DNA of 64,000 bases. It comes from Flagellimonas marinaquae. GTDB taxonomy: Bacteria; Bacteroidota; Bacteroidia; Flavobacteriales; Flavobacteriaceae. Positions 21,040 to 28,134 of this stretch are shown here, piece by piece; positions within the stretch are counted from its first letter, which is position 1; each line of letters begins with the position of its first letter. The notes beneath the pieces were generated by a model, which was not told the origin of the DNA, searched no databases, and saw nothing but the letters and a program-made list of their open reading frames with translations. The DNA is taken from positions 96,725 to 160,724 of the forward strand of contig NZ_RZMZ01000014.1 of NCBI RefSeq assembly GCF_003992675.1, written 5' to 3'. The translations under genes and the position numbers were made by a program.

Positions 21040-21477
21040 TTAAAAAGGTCTTGTTCCGGCTATTTTCAGACCCATAGATCTTGCAGTACCTGCAACCATA
21101 CTCATTGCAGATTCTACGGTAAAGGCATTTAAATCCGCCATTTTGTCTTCAGCGATTGCCTTTACTTGATCCCAGGTTACTGAACCATTCTTAACCCTGT
21201 TAGGTTCTCCCGATCCTTTTTTAATCTTGGCTGCTTCCATCAATTGAACTGCCGCAGGTGGTGTTTTTACAACAAACTCGAAAGATTTGTCTTTGTAAAC
21301 GGTGATAACAACAGGTAAAACTTTACCTTGTTTGTCCTGTGTACGCGCATTAAACTGCTTACAGAACTCCATGATGTTAACACCAGCAGCACCTAAGGCG
21401 GGTCCAACCGGTGGCGATGGGTTCGCAGCACCTCCCCTAACTTGTAATTTAACTACCTTATCTACTTCTTTTGCCAT
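21040..21477 (-). CDS. rplK: 50S ribosomal protein L11
   Basis: This 145-aa protein of the GTPase-associated centre contains the conserved [20 protein letters not shown] loop and the C-terminal rRNA-binding domain ending [13 protein letters not shown]. Full length. It follows nusG by 67 bp and heads the rplKA pair. Confidence 0.98.
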   Translation of the reverse strand: MAKEVDKVVKLQVRGGAANPSPPVGPALGAAGVNIMEFCKQFNARTQDKQGKVLPVVITVYKDKSFEFVVKTPPAAVQLMEAAKIKKGSGEPNRVKNGSVTWDQVKAIAEDKMADLNAFTVESAMSMVAGTARSMGLKIAGTRPF

Positions 21478-21544
21478 TGTTTCTAATTAAATTTAAAGTG
21501 TGTCAATTGGAAGCAACACAGCTTTATATATGTAACAGCTCTTG

Positions 21545-22096
21545 TTATACTTTTTCTACTTGCATATAGCTGAGCTCCAATGGTGTCTTTCTTCCGAAAA
21601 TCTTTACCATTACCTCTAGCTTACGCTTTTCTTCGTTGATTTTTTCAACAGTTCCATTGAACCCGTTGAAAGGCCCATCGATTACCTTTACCGTTTCGCC
21701 CAACACAAATGGAATGGCAACGTTATCTGTATTAACTGCCAATTCATCCACTTTTCCGAGCATACGGTTCACTTCTGACTTTCTTAGCGGAATGGGGTCA
21801 CCTCCTTTGACTTCGCCCAAAAAACCGATAACATTGGTTATGGAGCGAATAATGTGAACCATTTCACCACCAAGATTGGCTTTAATCATGATATATCCTG
21901 GAAAGTAAACACGTTCTTTGTTGATTTTCTTTCCATTTCTGATCTGAACAACTTTTTCGGTAGGCACCAGAACTTCATCAAGGTAGTCGCCAAAACCTGC
22001 ACGTTCTACCTCGCTTTCAATATAGCCCTTGATCTTGTTCTCTTGACCACTGACCGCTCTTACTACATACCATTTTTTCTCCAGAACCTCAGACAT
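21545..22096 (-). CDS. nusG: Transcription termination/antitermination factor NusG
   Basis: The 183-aa protein has an NGN domain (KKWYVVRAVSGQENKIK, then VYFPGYIMIKANL) and a C-terminal KOW domain (GETVKVIDGPFNGFNGTVEKI). It binds RNA polymerase and couples it to Rho or the ribosome. It is 12 bp after secE, as in most bacteria. Confidence 0.97.
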   Translation of the reverse strand: MSEVLEKKWYVVRAVSGQENKIKGYIESEVERAGFGDYLDEVLVPTEKVVQIRNGKKINKERVYFPGYIMIKANLGGEMVHIIRSITNVIGFLGEVKGGDPIPLRKSEVNRMLGKVDELAVNTDNVAIPFVLGETVKVIDGPFNGFNGTVEKINEEKRKLEVMVKIFGRKTPLELSYMQVEKV

Positions 22097-22108
22097 ATCG
22101 AACGATCT

Positions 22109-22297
22109 TTACCCTATTAGTTTTTCAAAATACAATGTGATCAACTTACTGAACAAGGAATCCACACCCCATGTCGCCAAGGCAAACAAGATGGAAAACA
22201 CAGCTACAATTACCATTAGGTTAGAGGCCTTGCCCCTTTCCAACCAAGTAACATTGTTTTTTAGTTCTTCTAATGATTCCTTTATGTAAGTGACCAT
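22109..22297 (-). CDS. secE: Preprotein translocase subunit SecE
   Basis: The 62-aa minimal SecE has an amphipathic N-terminal helix (YIKESLEELKNNVTWLERGKASN) and a single membrane segment (LMVIVAVFSILFALATWGVDSLF). It is the short one-helix form usual outside enterobacteria. It sits between tRNA-Trp and nusG. Confidence 0.95.
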   Translation of the reverse strand: MVTYIKESLEELKNNVTWLERGKASNLMVIVAVFSILFALATWGVDSLFSKLITLYFEKLIG

Positions 22298-22384
22298 GAT
22301 CTTATGTATTTTGCTTGCATGCTTTAACTGCGCTAGGCACAGACTGCCGGGATGTTACCATCCCATCATGCTTATGTCCTTTAT

Positions 22385-22405
22385 TTTTGCACAGGAGGAG
22401 AGACT
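22385..22405 (-). repeat. Partial duplicate of the tRNA-Trp 3' end
   Basis: Twenty of 21 bases match 22464-22484, which spans the 3' end of tRNA-Trp and the four bases after it. The only difference is A for G at 22392. The copies are 79 bp apart. The rest of the tRNA is not duplicated, so this is a fragment and not a second tRNA. Confidence 0.75.
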
Positions 22406-22468
22406 TCCCTCGACTTAGCTCGAGATTAACCTCTCGCCTCACTTCACTATGCCACGATATTCATTTTG

Positions 22469-22541
22469 CACGGGAGGAGAGACTCGAACTCCCGACACCT
22501 GGTTTTGGAGACCAGTGCTCTACCAACTGAGCTACACCCGT
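22469..22541 (-). tRNA. tRNA-Trp (anticodon CCA)
   Basis: This 73-nt cloverleaf is on the minus strand. The acceptor stem ACGGGTG pairs with CTCCCGT except for one T-T mismatch. The D arm is GCTC/GAGC, the anticodon arm has loop CTCCAAA, and the T loop is TTCGAGT. The 3' CCA is not encoded. It lies between tuf and secE and may be cut from a tuf-secE transcript. Confidence 0.95.
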
Positions 22542-22556
22542 TTATAATTACACTGA

Positions 22557-22588
22557 AAGGTATCCCGACGAAATCGGGACACCCTTTG
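22557..22588 (-). other. Stem-loop between tuf and tRNA-Trp
   Basis: TCCCGA and TCGGGA form a 6-bp stem around TTTCG, extended by an AAAGG/CCTTT flank with a bulge. No T run follows, so it is more likely a processing or mRNA-end structure than a full terminator. Confidence 0.45.
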
Positions 22589-22613
22589 AGTGCAATTTTA
22601 TAGTAATCGAATC

Positions 22614-23801
22614 TTAATCTAGAATCTCAGTAACCTGACCAGCACCTACTGTTCTACCACCTTCACGGATAGCGAAACGTAGACCAACGCTCAATGCGAT
22701 AGGTTGGATCAAATCCACAGTGATTGTCAAGTTATCTCCAGGCATTACCATTTCAACACCGTCAGGCAAGTTAATGTTACCTGTTACGTCAGTTGTACGA
22801 ACGTAGAACTGAGGACGGTAGTTGTTGTGGAATGGAGTGTGACGTCCACCTTCTTCTTTTTTCAAGATATACACCTCAGCTTTAAATTTAGCGTGTGGCT
22901 TTACAGAACCTGGCTTACAGATAACCATACCTCTTTTGATATCGGATTTTTCGATACCTCTCAAAAGAAGACCTACGTTATCTCCAGCTTCTCCTCTATC
23001 CAAAATCTTACGGAACATCTCAACACCTGTAATGGTAGAAGACAATTTCTCAGCACCCATACCAATGATATCTACAGGGTCACCTGTGTTGGCAACACCA
23101 GTTTCGATACGACCGGTAGCAACGGTACCACGACCAGTAATGGTGAATACATCTTCGATAGGCATTAGGAAAGGCTTGTCAACCTCACGTGTTGGCTCTT
23201 CAATCCAAGAATCAACAGCATCCATCAACTGCATTACGGTATCAACCCATTTTTGCTCACCGTTCAATGCACCAAGTGCAGAACCAGCGATTACGGGACC
23301 ATTGTCACCATCGTACTCGTAGAAAGAAAGCAATTCTCTTACTTCCATTTCAACAAGCTCCAATAGCTCCTCATCATCCACCATGTCAACTTTGTTCAAG
23401 AAAACAACGATACGTGGAATACCTACCTGACGACCCAAAAGGATGTGCTCACGAGTTTGTGGCATTGGACCATCTGTTGCAGCAACCACCAAAATAGCAC
23501 CGTCCATCTGGGCAGCACCTGTAACCATGTTCTTTACGTAATCCGCGTGACCAGGACAGTCAACGTGAGCGTAGTGACGGTTAGCAGTTTGGTACTCAAC
23601 ATGCGAAGTGTTGATAGTAATACCTCTTTCTTTTTCTTCTGGCGCGTTATCGATGGAGTCAAAGCTTCTTAGCTCAGACAAACCAGCGTTTGCCAATACA
23701 GTGGTAATAGCAGCAGTCAATGTTGTTTTACCGTGATCCACGTGTCCAATGGTACCAATATTTAAGTGGGGTTTGGAACGATCAAAAGTTTCCTTTGCCA
23801 T
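22614..23801 (-). CDS. tuf: Elongation factor Tu
   Basis: The 395-aa GTPase delivers aminoacyl-tRNA to the ribosome. GTPase motifs are GHVDHGKTT (about 18-26), [12 protein letters not shown], and NKVDMVDD. Domains II and III follow, with [13 protein letters not shown] and the C-terminal [20 protein letters not shown]. It is preceded by four tRNA genes and followed by tRNA-Trp and secE. The tRNA order in front of it is the same as in the enterobacterial tufB operon. Confidence 0.99.
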   Translation of the reverse strand: MAKETFDRSKPHLNIGTIGHVDHGKTTLTAAITTVLANAGLSELRSFDSIDNAPEEKERGITINTSHVEYQTANRHYAHVDCPGHADYVKNMVTGAAQMDGAILVVAATDGPMPQTREHILLGRQVGIPRIVVFLNKVDMVDDEELLELVEMEVRELLSFYEYDGDNGPVIAGSALGALNGEQKWVDTVMQLMDAVDSWIEEPTREVDKPFLMPIEDVFTITGRGTVATGRIETGVANTGDPVDIIGMGAEKLSSTITGVEMFRKILDRGEAGDNVGLLLRGIEKSDIKRGMVICKPGSVKPHAKFKAEVYILKKEEGGRHTPFHNNYRPQFYVRTTDVTGNINLPDGVEMVMPGDNLTITVDLIQPIALSVGLRFAIREGGRTVGAGQVTEILD

Positions 23802-23849
23802 TTTAAAATAATTTTAATCTTAGTTTATATTAGTGTACAAATCGTTTTG

Positions 23850-23921
23850 AGCCAATGAGGGGATTTGAACCCCTGACCTCTTCCTTACCAAGGAAACGCT
23901 CTACCCCTGAGCTACACCGGC
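23850..23921 (-). tRNA. tRNA-Thr (anticodon GGT)
   Basis: This 72-nt cloverleaf has acceptor GCCGGTG/CATTGGC with two G-T pairs, D stem GCTC/GAGC, anticodon loop TTGGTAA and T loop TTCAAAT. CCA is not encoded. It is the last tRNA before tuf. Confidence 0.96.
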
Positions 23922-24011
23922 CTATGGGTTATCAGGTTTAGAGTTTAAAAGTTACAAGTCTAGCTCGTTAAAACTTCAACCTTCGTATTGAAACCGCAGT
24001 TTCAACTTTAG

Positions 24012-24084
24012 AGCGGGAGACCGGGTTCGAACCGGCGACATTCAGCTTGGAAGGCTGACGCTCTACCAACTGAGCTACTCCCGC
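24012..24084 (-). tRNA. tRNA-Gly (anticodon TCC)
   Basis: This 73-nt cloverleaf has a perfect acceptor stem GCGGGAG/CTCCCGC, anticodon stem TCAGC/GCTGA with loop CTTCCAA, and T loop TTCGAAC. CCA is not encoded. Confidence 0.96.
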
Positions 24085-24164
24085 ATTTTTTTTGGGCCTA
24101 AAACCCAAACACTTCAGTATTTCAAAAAACCTTCTTTCCCAATTGTTCCGCTGAACAATTCTTG

Positions 24165-24247
24165 TGGGGGGAGCAGGATTCGAACCTGCGAAGGTAAAAA
24201 CCAACAGATTTACAGTCTGTCCTCGTTGGCCGCTTGAGTATCCCCCC
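24165..24247 (-). tRNA. tRNA-Tyr (anticodon GTA)
   Basis: This is an 83-nt class II tRNA with a long variable arm. The acceptor stem is GGGGGGA/TCCCCCC, the anticodon stem ACAGA/TCTGT with loop CTGTAAA, and the T arm GCAGG/CCTGC with TTCGAAT. CCA is not encoded. Confidence 0.96.
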
Positions 24248-24269
24248 GCCTTATTTTCAGTAATTTACG

Positions 24270-24343
24270 AGCCGATAGAGGGACTCGAACCCACGACCTG
24301 CTGATTACAAATCAGCTGCTCTAGCCAGCTGAGCTATATCGGC
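24270..24343 (-). tRNA. tRNA-Thr (anticodon TGT)
   Basis: This 74-nt cloverleaf has acceptor GCCGATA/TATCGGC, anticodon stem GCTGA/TCAGC with loop TTTGTAA, and T loop TTCGAGT. It is the first gene of the Thr-Tyr-Gly-Thr-tuf cluster. Confidence 0.96.
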
Positions 24344-24364
24344 ATTTCACCGCTTTTTATTCAC

Positions 24365-24392
24365 TAAAAAAGCCCGCTATTTCTAACGGACT
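24365..24392 (-). terminator. Rho-independent terminator after hpf
   Basis: On the minus strand AGTCCGTTA pairs with TAGCGGGCT (two G-T pairs) around a GAAA tetraloop, followed by TTTTTTA. It separates hpf from the tRNA-tuf cluster. Confidence 0.85.
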
Positions 24393-24393
24393 G

Positions 24394-24401
24394 CAAATGT
24401 A
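24394..24401 (-). promoter_or_regulatory. Candidate -7 promoter element of the tRNA-tuf cluster
   Basis: TACATTTG on the minus strand matches TAnnTTTG. A TTG lies 16 nt further upstream, slightly close for the usual spacing. Predicted initiation would fall inside the hpf terminator hairpin, so promoter and terminator would overlap. Confidence 0.4.
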
Positions 24402-24444
24402 TATATTTATATTTTAATTCAAAATAAATTTTGAAAAATTTTCG

Positions 24445-24747
24445 TTAGGCATTTGCCCTCATCTTCTCCTTCTTTTTCACCAATTGTCTTTCCAAGGAAC
24501 TACAGGCCGAATCCACGGCCTCTTCAAACGACTTGCATTGTTTTTTGACCATGATTTTATCCCGGGGGATGAATACCATGATTTCCACAATCTTATTCTC
24601 TTTTGCACTTGTGTTTTCCACTTTGAGATACACATCCGATTCAATGACCTTGTCATAGAACAATTCCATCTTATCCATTCGTTTTTGGATAAAGTCAATG
24701 AGTTTAACATCAGCTGAAAAATTTACCGATTGTGTGTTTACTTTCAT
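24445..24747 (-). CDS. hpf: Ribosome hibernation-promoting factor (HPF/RaiA family, short form)
   Basis: This 100-aa protein matches the short YfiA/HPF fold: beta strand VNTQSVNFSAD, helix LIDFIQKRMDKMELFYDKV, DVYLKVEN, then FEEAVDSACSSLERQLVKKKEK. Members bind the 30S A/P sites in stationary phase and block translation. It lacks the C-terminal dimerisation domain of long HPF. It lies downstream of the Xer recombinase gene (54-bp gap) and ends at its own terminator. A 15-bp palindrome (ACTGTCC-A-GGACAGT, 24765-24779) sits 18 bp upstream of its start. Confidence 0.9.
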   Translation of the reverse strand: MKVNTQSVNFSADVKLIDFIQKRMDKMELFYDKVIESDVYLKVENTSAKENKIVEIMVFIPRDKIMVKKQCKSFEEAVDSACSSLERQLVKKKEKMRANA

Positions 24748-24764
24748 AAGACGAAGTTTTTAGT

Positions 24765-24779
24765 ACTGTCCAGGACAGT
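24765..24779. promoter_or_regulatory. Perfect 15-bp palindrome upstream of hpf
   Basis: ACTGTCC and GGACAGT flank a single central A. It is too tight for an RNA hairpin loop, which makes a protein-binding site more likely than a terminator. No regulator can be named. Confidence 0.35.
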
Positions 24780-24801
24780 GAAGTTAAACAATACAAGAAT
24801 G

Positions 24802-25692
24802 CTACTTCTTGTTTCTTGGATGGGCCTTCTGGTGTACTTTTTTGAGTTCGGCAATACTGTTGTGCGTGTACACTTGCGTAGATGCCAAACTTGAATGACC
24901 CAATAGTTCCTTTACGGAATTTAAATCTGCCCCCCTGTTCAGCAAGTGCGTTGCAAAGGTGTGCCTGAGTATATGCGGACTCTTTTTTACCTTGGGAGAC
25001 ACCAAACTAAAATACTTATTTATAGTTCGATAAACAAGCGTTTCATAAATTTTAAGACCTTCTTTTGTTAAAATAAGATGATGCGAATCGGATATCTTTT
25101 CAAGCCTTGTGCGCTTGTCCAAATAGGTTTTTATCTGCTGGGCAGTAGAAGGCAAAAAGGGAATTATCCGCTCTTTATTTCGTTTGCCCAGTACCTTGAG
25201 CAAACCAGAGGAAAGGTCAACATCGGACACCTTTAAATTTACCAGTTCTGCCCTGCGCATTCCTGTGGCATACAGCAGCTCTATGATGAGCTTATCGCGG
25301 CAGCCTTCAAAATCATCGCCAAAAGGAATTTCGGACAGGATGGTCTCCATCTCCATTTCGGAAAAGGGAACCTCTACTTTTTTACTGGTCTTGAGAGCCC
25401 TGTGTTTTATCAAAGGTGAAACGGTAATGTCTCCCACCTTCAACAAAAATTTATAATAGGCCTGCAGCGAGGATATTTTCCTGTTGATGCTCCTATTGGA
25501 TACTCCTTGCTCGGATAAATGAACAATCCAATTCCTTATCAAGGGGTAAGCAACGGTTACCATATCCTGTTCATCATGTTGCTCCCTGCAGAAGTCCGAA
25601 AAAGTCACCAAATCCCTCTCGTATGCCTTAATGGTATGCTGGGAGTAATTCTTCTCCAACTTCAAATAAGATATGAAAGCCGATAGGGACAT
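24802..25692 (-). CDS. Tyrosine recombinase XerC/XerD family
   Basis: The protein is 296 aa from the ATG at 25692 (MSLSAFISYLKLEKNYSQHT). A longer TTG start at 25749 would lie inside the rpsU terminator and is unlikely. It has an N-terminal SAM-like core-binding domain (about 1-95) and a catalytic domain with all six active-site residues: R146 (ATGMRRAE), K170, H240 and R243 (HILRHTFATHLL), H266 (LLGHSS) and nucleophile Y275 (QVYTH). Xer proteins resolve chromosome dimers at dif. The rpsU-xer-hpf-tRNA-tuf order is recurrent in flavobacteria, so this is a core gene and not a prophage integrase. XerC versus XerD cannot be decided here. Confidence 0.9.
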   Translation of the reverse strand: MSLSAFISYLKLEKNYSQHTIKAYERDLVTFSDFCREQHDEQDMVTVAYPLIRNWIVHLSEQGVSNRSINRKISSLQAYYKFLLKVGDITVSPLIKHRALKTSKKVEVPFSEMEMETILSEIPFGDDFEGCRDKLIIELLYATGMRRAELVNLKVSDVDLSSGLLKVLGKRNKERIIPFLPSTAQQIKTYLDKRTRLEKISDSHHLILTKEGLKIYETLVYRTINKYFSLVSPKVKKSPHILRHTFATHLLNRGADLNSVKELLGHSSLASTQVYTHNSIAELKKVHQKAHPRNKK

Positions 25693-25733
25693 ATACCAAA
25701 GGTAACGATTCAAAGTTGCATAGGTATAAAACG

Positions 25734-25763
25734 AAAAATCCCGTTCCAATATTGGAACGGGAT
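25734..25763 (-). terminator. Rho-independent terminator after rpsU
   Basis: A perfect 13-bp palindrome (ATCCCGTTCCAAT with its complement) at 25738-25763 is followed on the minus strand by TTTTCG. It lies 28 bp past the rpsU stop codon. Confidence 0.88.
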
Positions 25764-25790
25764 GTATATATTTTTAATGAAGCTGTACGC

Positions 25791-25985
25791 CTATACTTCT
25801 TCTTGGTCCCTAAGACCTTGAATGTACTGCGCTTTTTGAATTTGCGCTCTACGCTCTACAGAAGGCTTGGTGAATTGCTGTCTTGATCTTAACTGACGCA
25901 TGGTACCTGTTCTGTCGAACTTGCGTTTAAAACGCTTTAAAGCTCTGTCGATGTTTTCTCCTTCTTTTACTGGTATAATTAACAT
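25791..25985 (-). CDS. rpsU: 30S ribosomal protein S21
   Basis: This 64-aa basic protein has the family start MLIIPVKEGENIDRALKRFKRKFDRTG. In Bacteroidota structures, bS21 (with bS18 and bS6) covers the 3' end of 16S rRNA and hides the anti-Shine-Dalgarno sequence. Its own mRNA carries a strong SD, allowing autoregulation by ribosomes lacking bS21. That SD is present here. It is followed by a strong terminator. Confidence 0.97.
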   Translation of the reverse strand: MLIIPVKEGENIDRALKRFKRKFDRTGTMRQLRSRQQFTKPSVERRAQIQKAQYIQGLRDQEEV

Positions 25986-25993
25986 GGGCTACA

Positions 25994-26000
25994 ACCTCCT
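25994..26000 (-). promoter_or_regulatory. Strong Shine-Dalgarno sequence of rpsU
   Basis: AGGAGGT lies 8 nt before the rpsU ATG, within AAAGGAGGTT. Most genes in this window have no such sequence. It fits the known bS21 autoregulation in flavobacteria. Confidence 0.88.
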
Positions 26001-26021
26001 TTCTTTAAAATTTTTGGTCTG

Positions 26022-26029
26022 CAAATATA
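26022..26029 (-). promoter_or_regulatory. Candidate -7 promoter element of rpsU
   Basis: TATATTTG on the minus strand matches TAnnTTTG and lies 36 nt before the rpsU start, leaving room for the SD-containing leader. No good -33 TTG is visible. Confidence 0.55.
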
Positions 26030-26078
26030 CAAATGAAATTCAATGGGTAAAGAAATATTTTATTTTTTTGATTACCCC

Positions 26079-27248
26079 TTATGCCATCCGCTTTTTGTAT
26101 TCTTTTTTATCGACAATGATTTTGGCCAAGATTTCCCGTAAAATTTCCGAGGTACCGCCCCCAATCGGGCCCAACCTGCTATCTCGGCTCAAGCGTGCCA
26201 TCGGATAATCTTCAATGTAACCATAACCGCCCAAAAACTGAAGGCAGTTATAAATGACCTCATCGGCCATTTTGGTGGATTTCAGTTTGGAAATAGTGGC
26301 CTCCTTTACTACATAAGCACCCTTTCCCATTTGGGCCACAGTAGCATAATTGAACTGTTTACAGAGCAACATATCGGAATACAGGTCTACCAATCGATGG
26401 CGCAATGCCTGAAATTGGTCAATCGTCCTGCCAAAAGCCTCTCGCTCGGACATGTACTGCAATGCATAGTCCAACGCGAATTCTGCCCTCGCATGTGCAT
26501 TTACACCCATCACCAAACGCTCCAAGGCAAAGGCCTCCATGATGTAGGCAAAACCCTCGTTCTCCTCGCCCAAAAGATTGGCGGCTGGCACCTCTACATT
26601 GTCAAAAGCCAGTTCTGCCGTATCAGAAGCACGCCAGCCCAACTTGTTCAGCTTGTTGGCAGATACGCCCTTGGCGTTCCTATCCATAATGAACATACTG
26701 ATGCCTTTATGGCCTGCATCCTTATCCGTTTTGGCAGCAAGTACAATATAGTCGCCATAAACCCCATTGGTAATAAAGGTTTTGGAACCGTTCACAATGT
26801 ACACATCGCCTTTTTTTTCTGCTGTGGTTCGCATAGCAGCAACATCACTGCCTCCAAAAGGCTCCGAAACCCCCAAACAACCAATCTTCTCGCCCAATAC
26901 GCTAGGCTCCAAATAGGCTTTCTTTTGGTCATCGTTGGCCAATTTGTTCAAGTACGTCATCGCCAAATACTGATGCGCCCACATGGCGGCGGCAAAACCG
27001 CCTGAATTTATTTTTTGTAATTCTTCCAGGAAAATTACCGTGTAGAAAAGGTCAAGGTCAAGACCGGAATATGCCTCTGGGGTCATCAATCCAAAATACC
27101 CCATTTCGCCAAACTTGCTCCAAATAGCCCTATCTATCTTTCCGGTTTCTTCCCATTGTTCAACGTGGGGAACTACTTCTTTCTGTAAAAAATCCTTTAA
27201 ACTTTCGCGGAATAAATTATGCTCTTCCGTGAAGTACATATCGTTCAT
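26079..27248 (-). CDS. Acyl-CoA dehydrogenase
   Basis: This 389-aa FAD enzyme catalyses alpha,beta-dehydrogenation of an acyl-CoA. It has the N-terminal helical domain, the middle beta domain with GCLGVSEPFGGSDVAAMRTTA (about 123-143), and the C-terminal helical domain with REAFGRTIDQFQALRH and QFLGGYGY. The C-terminal position that carries the base Glu in short- and medium-chain enzymes is Gly here (IGGGTSEI). A Glu in ALERLV (E243) sits where isovaleryl-CoA and long-chain enzymes keep theirs. A branched-chain or related acyl-CoA is therefore plausible, but the substrate is unproven. It is 10 bp after the helix-hairpin-helix gene. Confidence 0.92.
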   Translation of the reverse strand: MNDMYFTEEHNLFRESLKDFLQKEVVPHVEQWEETGKIDRAIWSKFGEMGYFGLMTPEAYSGLDLDLFYTVIFLEELQKINSGGFAAAMWAHQYLAMTYLNKLANDDQKKAYLEPSVLGEKIGCLGVSEPFGGSDVAAMRTTAEKKGDVYIVNGSKTFITNGVYGDYIVLAAKTDKDAGHKGISMFIMDRNAKGVSANKLNKLGWRASDTAELAFDNVEVPAANLLGEENEGFAYIMEAFALERLVMGVNAHARAEFALDYALQYMSEREAFGRTIDQFQALRHRLVDLYSDMLLCKQFNYATVAQMGKGAYVVKEATISKLKSTKMADEVIYNCLQFLGGYGYIEDYPMARLSRDSRLGPIGGGTSEILREILAKIIVDKKEYKKRMA

Positions 27249-27258
27249 AGCAACTATT

Positions 27259-28113
27259 TTATAAAGACAAATATAACGCTATTCTATCTAGTTTTTCTGT
27301 TGGAAATCCATCAACCTCACTTAAATCCCCAAACGATGTAAATAAACCATTTTTATCCCTGTGCAGAACAATTTTCACTGCCAGTGTCCGACTAATATAA
27401 ACCAACTTTGACAGTTCCTCCGAGCTGGCCTTGTTGATATTGATTTTCTCCACGGAGGGGAACTCCTTTATCTGAAATTGCTTCAAAGTCCTTTCCACAA
27501 CCTCGGGTTGTAATCCATACACATCATACAATTGCTCATTCACCAAAAAGCCGCCTAGCCTATCCCTAAATTTTATGATTCTTTTGGACAAAGTGGCTCC
27601 AATACCATATACAGCTTCCAATTCCTCGGCCGTGGCCTTGTTAATGTCTTTGACCTGGGCCACAACAGGCTGTTCCGAAACCCACTTTGACTTTGTTTTT
27701 GCTTTCCCAGCCCATTCTGGAAATTTAAAATAGGGGGCAATTTGATGCAACAGGGAATCCGAGACTTGGGTAACGGCCTGAAATTCCTTGGCCGTATTGA
27801 CAAAGTTGCCTTCACTTCTAAATGCGGATAACCTATCCAATTCTGATGGTGACAAACCCAAGGTGTACCCTTTGTAATCGGTGATATAATTTGGATTAAA
27901 GGGGAAAATCTTTTGGGAGGCTTCAAACTGTTGGTTTTTTAGACTATCCAACTTGGACTGCTCCGAGCTATTCAGTACAAAATTATTTTCAAGAGGTGCT
28001 GGGTTTGCTTTCACAAGGAAATACCCGAATTGAAGCAAAATGACAATCAGCAATAAAAAGAAAATCCCACTTCGTTCCTGTTTATTGAACCTGAAGTGGG
28101 ATTGCTTTCTCAT
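27259..28113 (-). CDS. Helix-hairpin-helix protein, ComEA-like, membrane-anchored
   Basis: This 284-aa protein has an N-terminal basic stretch, one membrane segment (about 17-36, IFFLLLIVILLQFGYFLV) and several helix-hairpin-helix units: about 65-100, 158-190 (DINKATAEELEAVYGIG) and 225-280 (KININKASSEELSKLVYI). ComEA-type HhH proteins bind DNA during uptake, but flavobacterial members are not tested and the longer multi-unit form may have another role. It lies between the AGCS symporter (21 bp) and acyl-CoA dehydrogenase (10 bp). A terminator-like hairpin lies within its first 17 codons. Confidence 0.8.
   Translation of the reverse strand: MRKQSHFRFNKQERSGIFFLLLIVILLQFGYFLVKANPAPLENNFVLNSSEQSKLDSLKNQQFEASQKIFPFNPNYITDYKGYTLGLSPSELDRLSAFRSEGNFVNTAKEFQAVTQVSDSLLHQIAPYFKFPEWAGKAKTKSKWVSEQPVVAQVKDINKATAEELEAVYGIGATLSKRIIKFRDRLGGFLVNEQLYDVYGLQPEVVERTLKQFQIKEFPSVEKININKASSEELSKLVYISRTLAVKIVLHRDKNGLFTSFGDLSEVDGFPTEKLDRIALYLSL
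28058..28103 (-). terminator. Terminator-like hairpin inside the 5' coding region of the helix-hairpin-helix gene
   Basis: AATCCCACTTC (28103-28093 on the minus strand) pairs perfectly with GAAGTGGGATT (28073-28063) around a 19-nt loop, followed by TTCTTTTTATT. It begins about 10 nt after the ATG at 28113. It could stop transcription coming from the AGCS gene or couple transcription to translation of the HhH gene. Confidence 0.6.
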
Positions 28114-28134
28114 TATACGTTGATACGGTATAGC

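Noticed and set aside
23968..24204. Minus-strand 78-codon frame over the tRNA cluster
   Set aside because: It runs through tRNA-Gly and into tRNA-Tyr; peptides like VAQLVERQPSK are typical false translations of tRNA genes.
24802..25692. Xer-family recombinase next to tRNA genes as a sign of an integrated prophage or island
   Set aside because: It has the length and full catalytic set of a housekeeping Xer protein, lies in a conserved core order with rpsU and hpf, and no phage or island genes are nearby.
25693..25749. Upstream TTG start for the Xer recombinase
   Set aside because: It overlaps the strong rpsU terminator; the ATG at 25692 fits the family.
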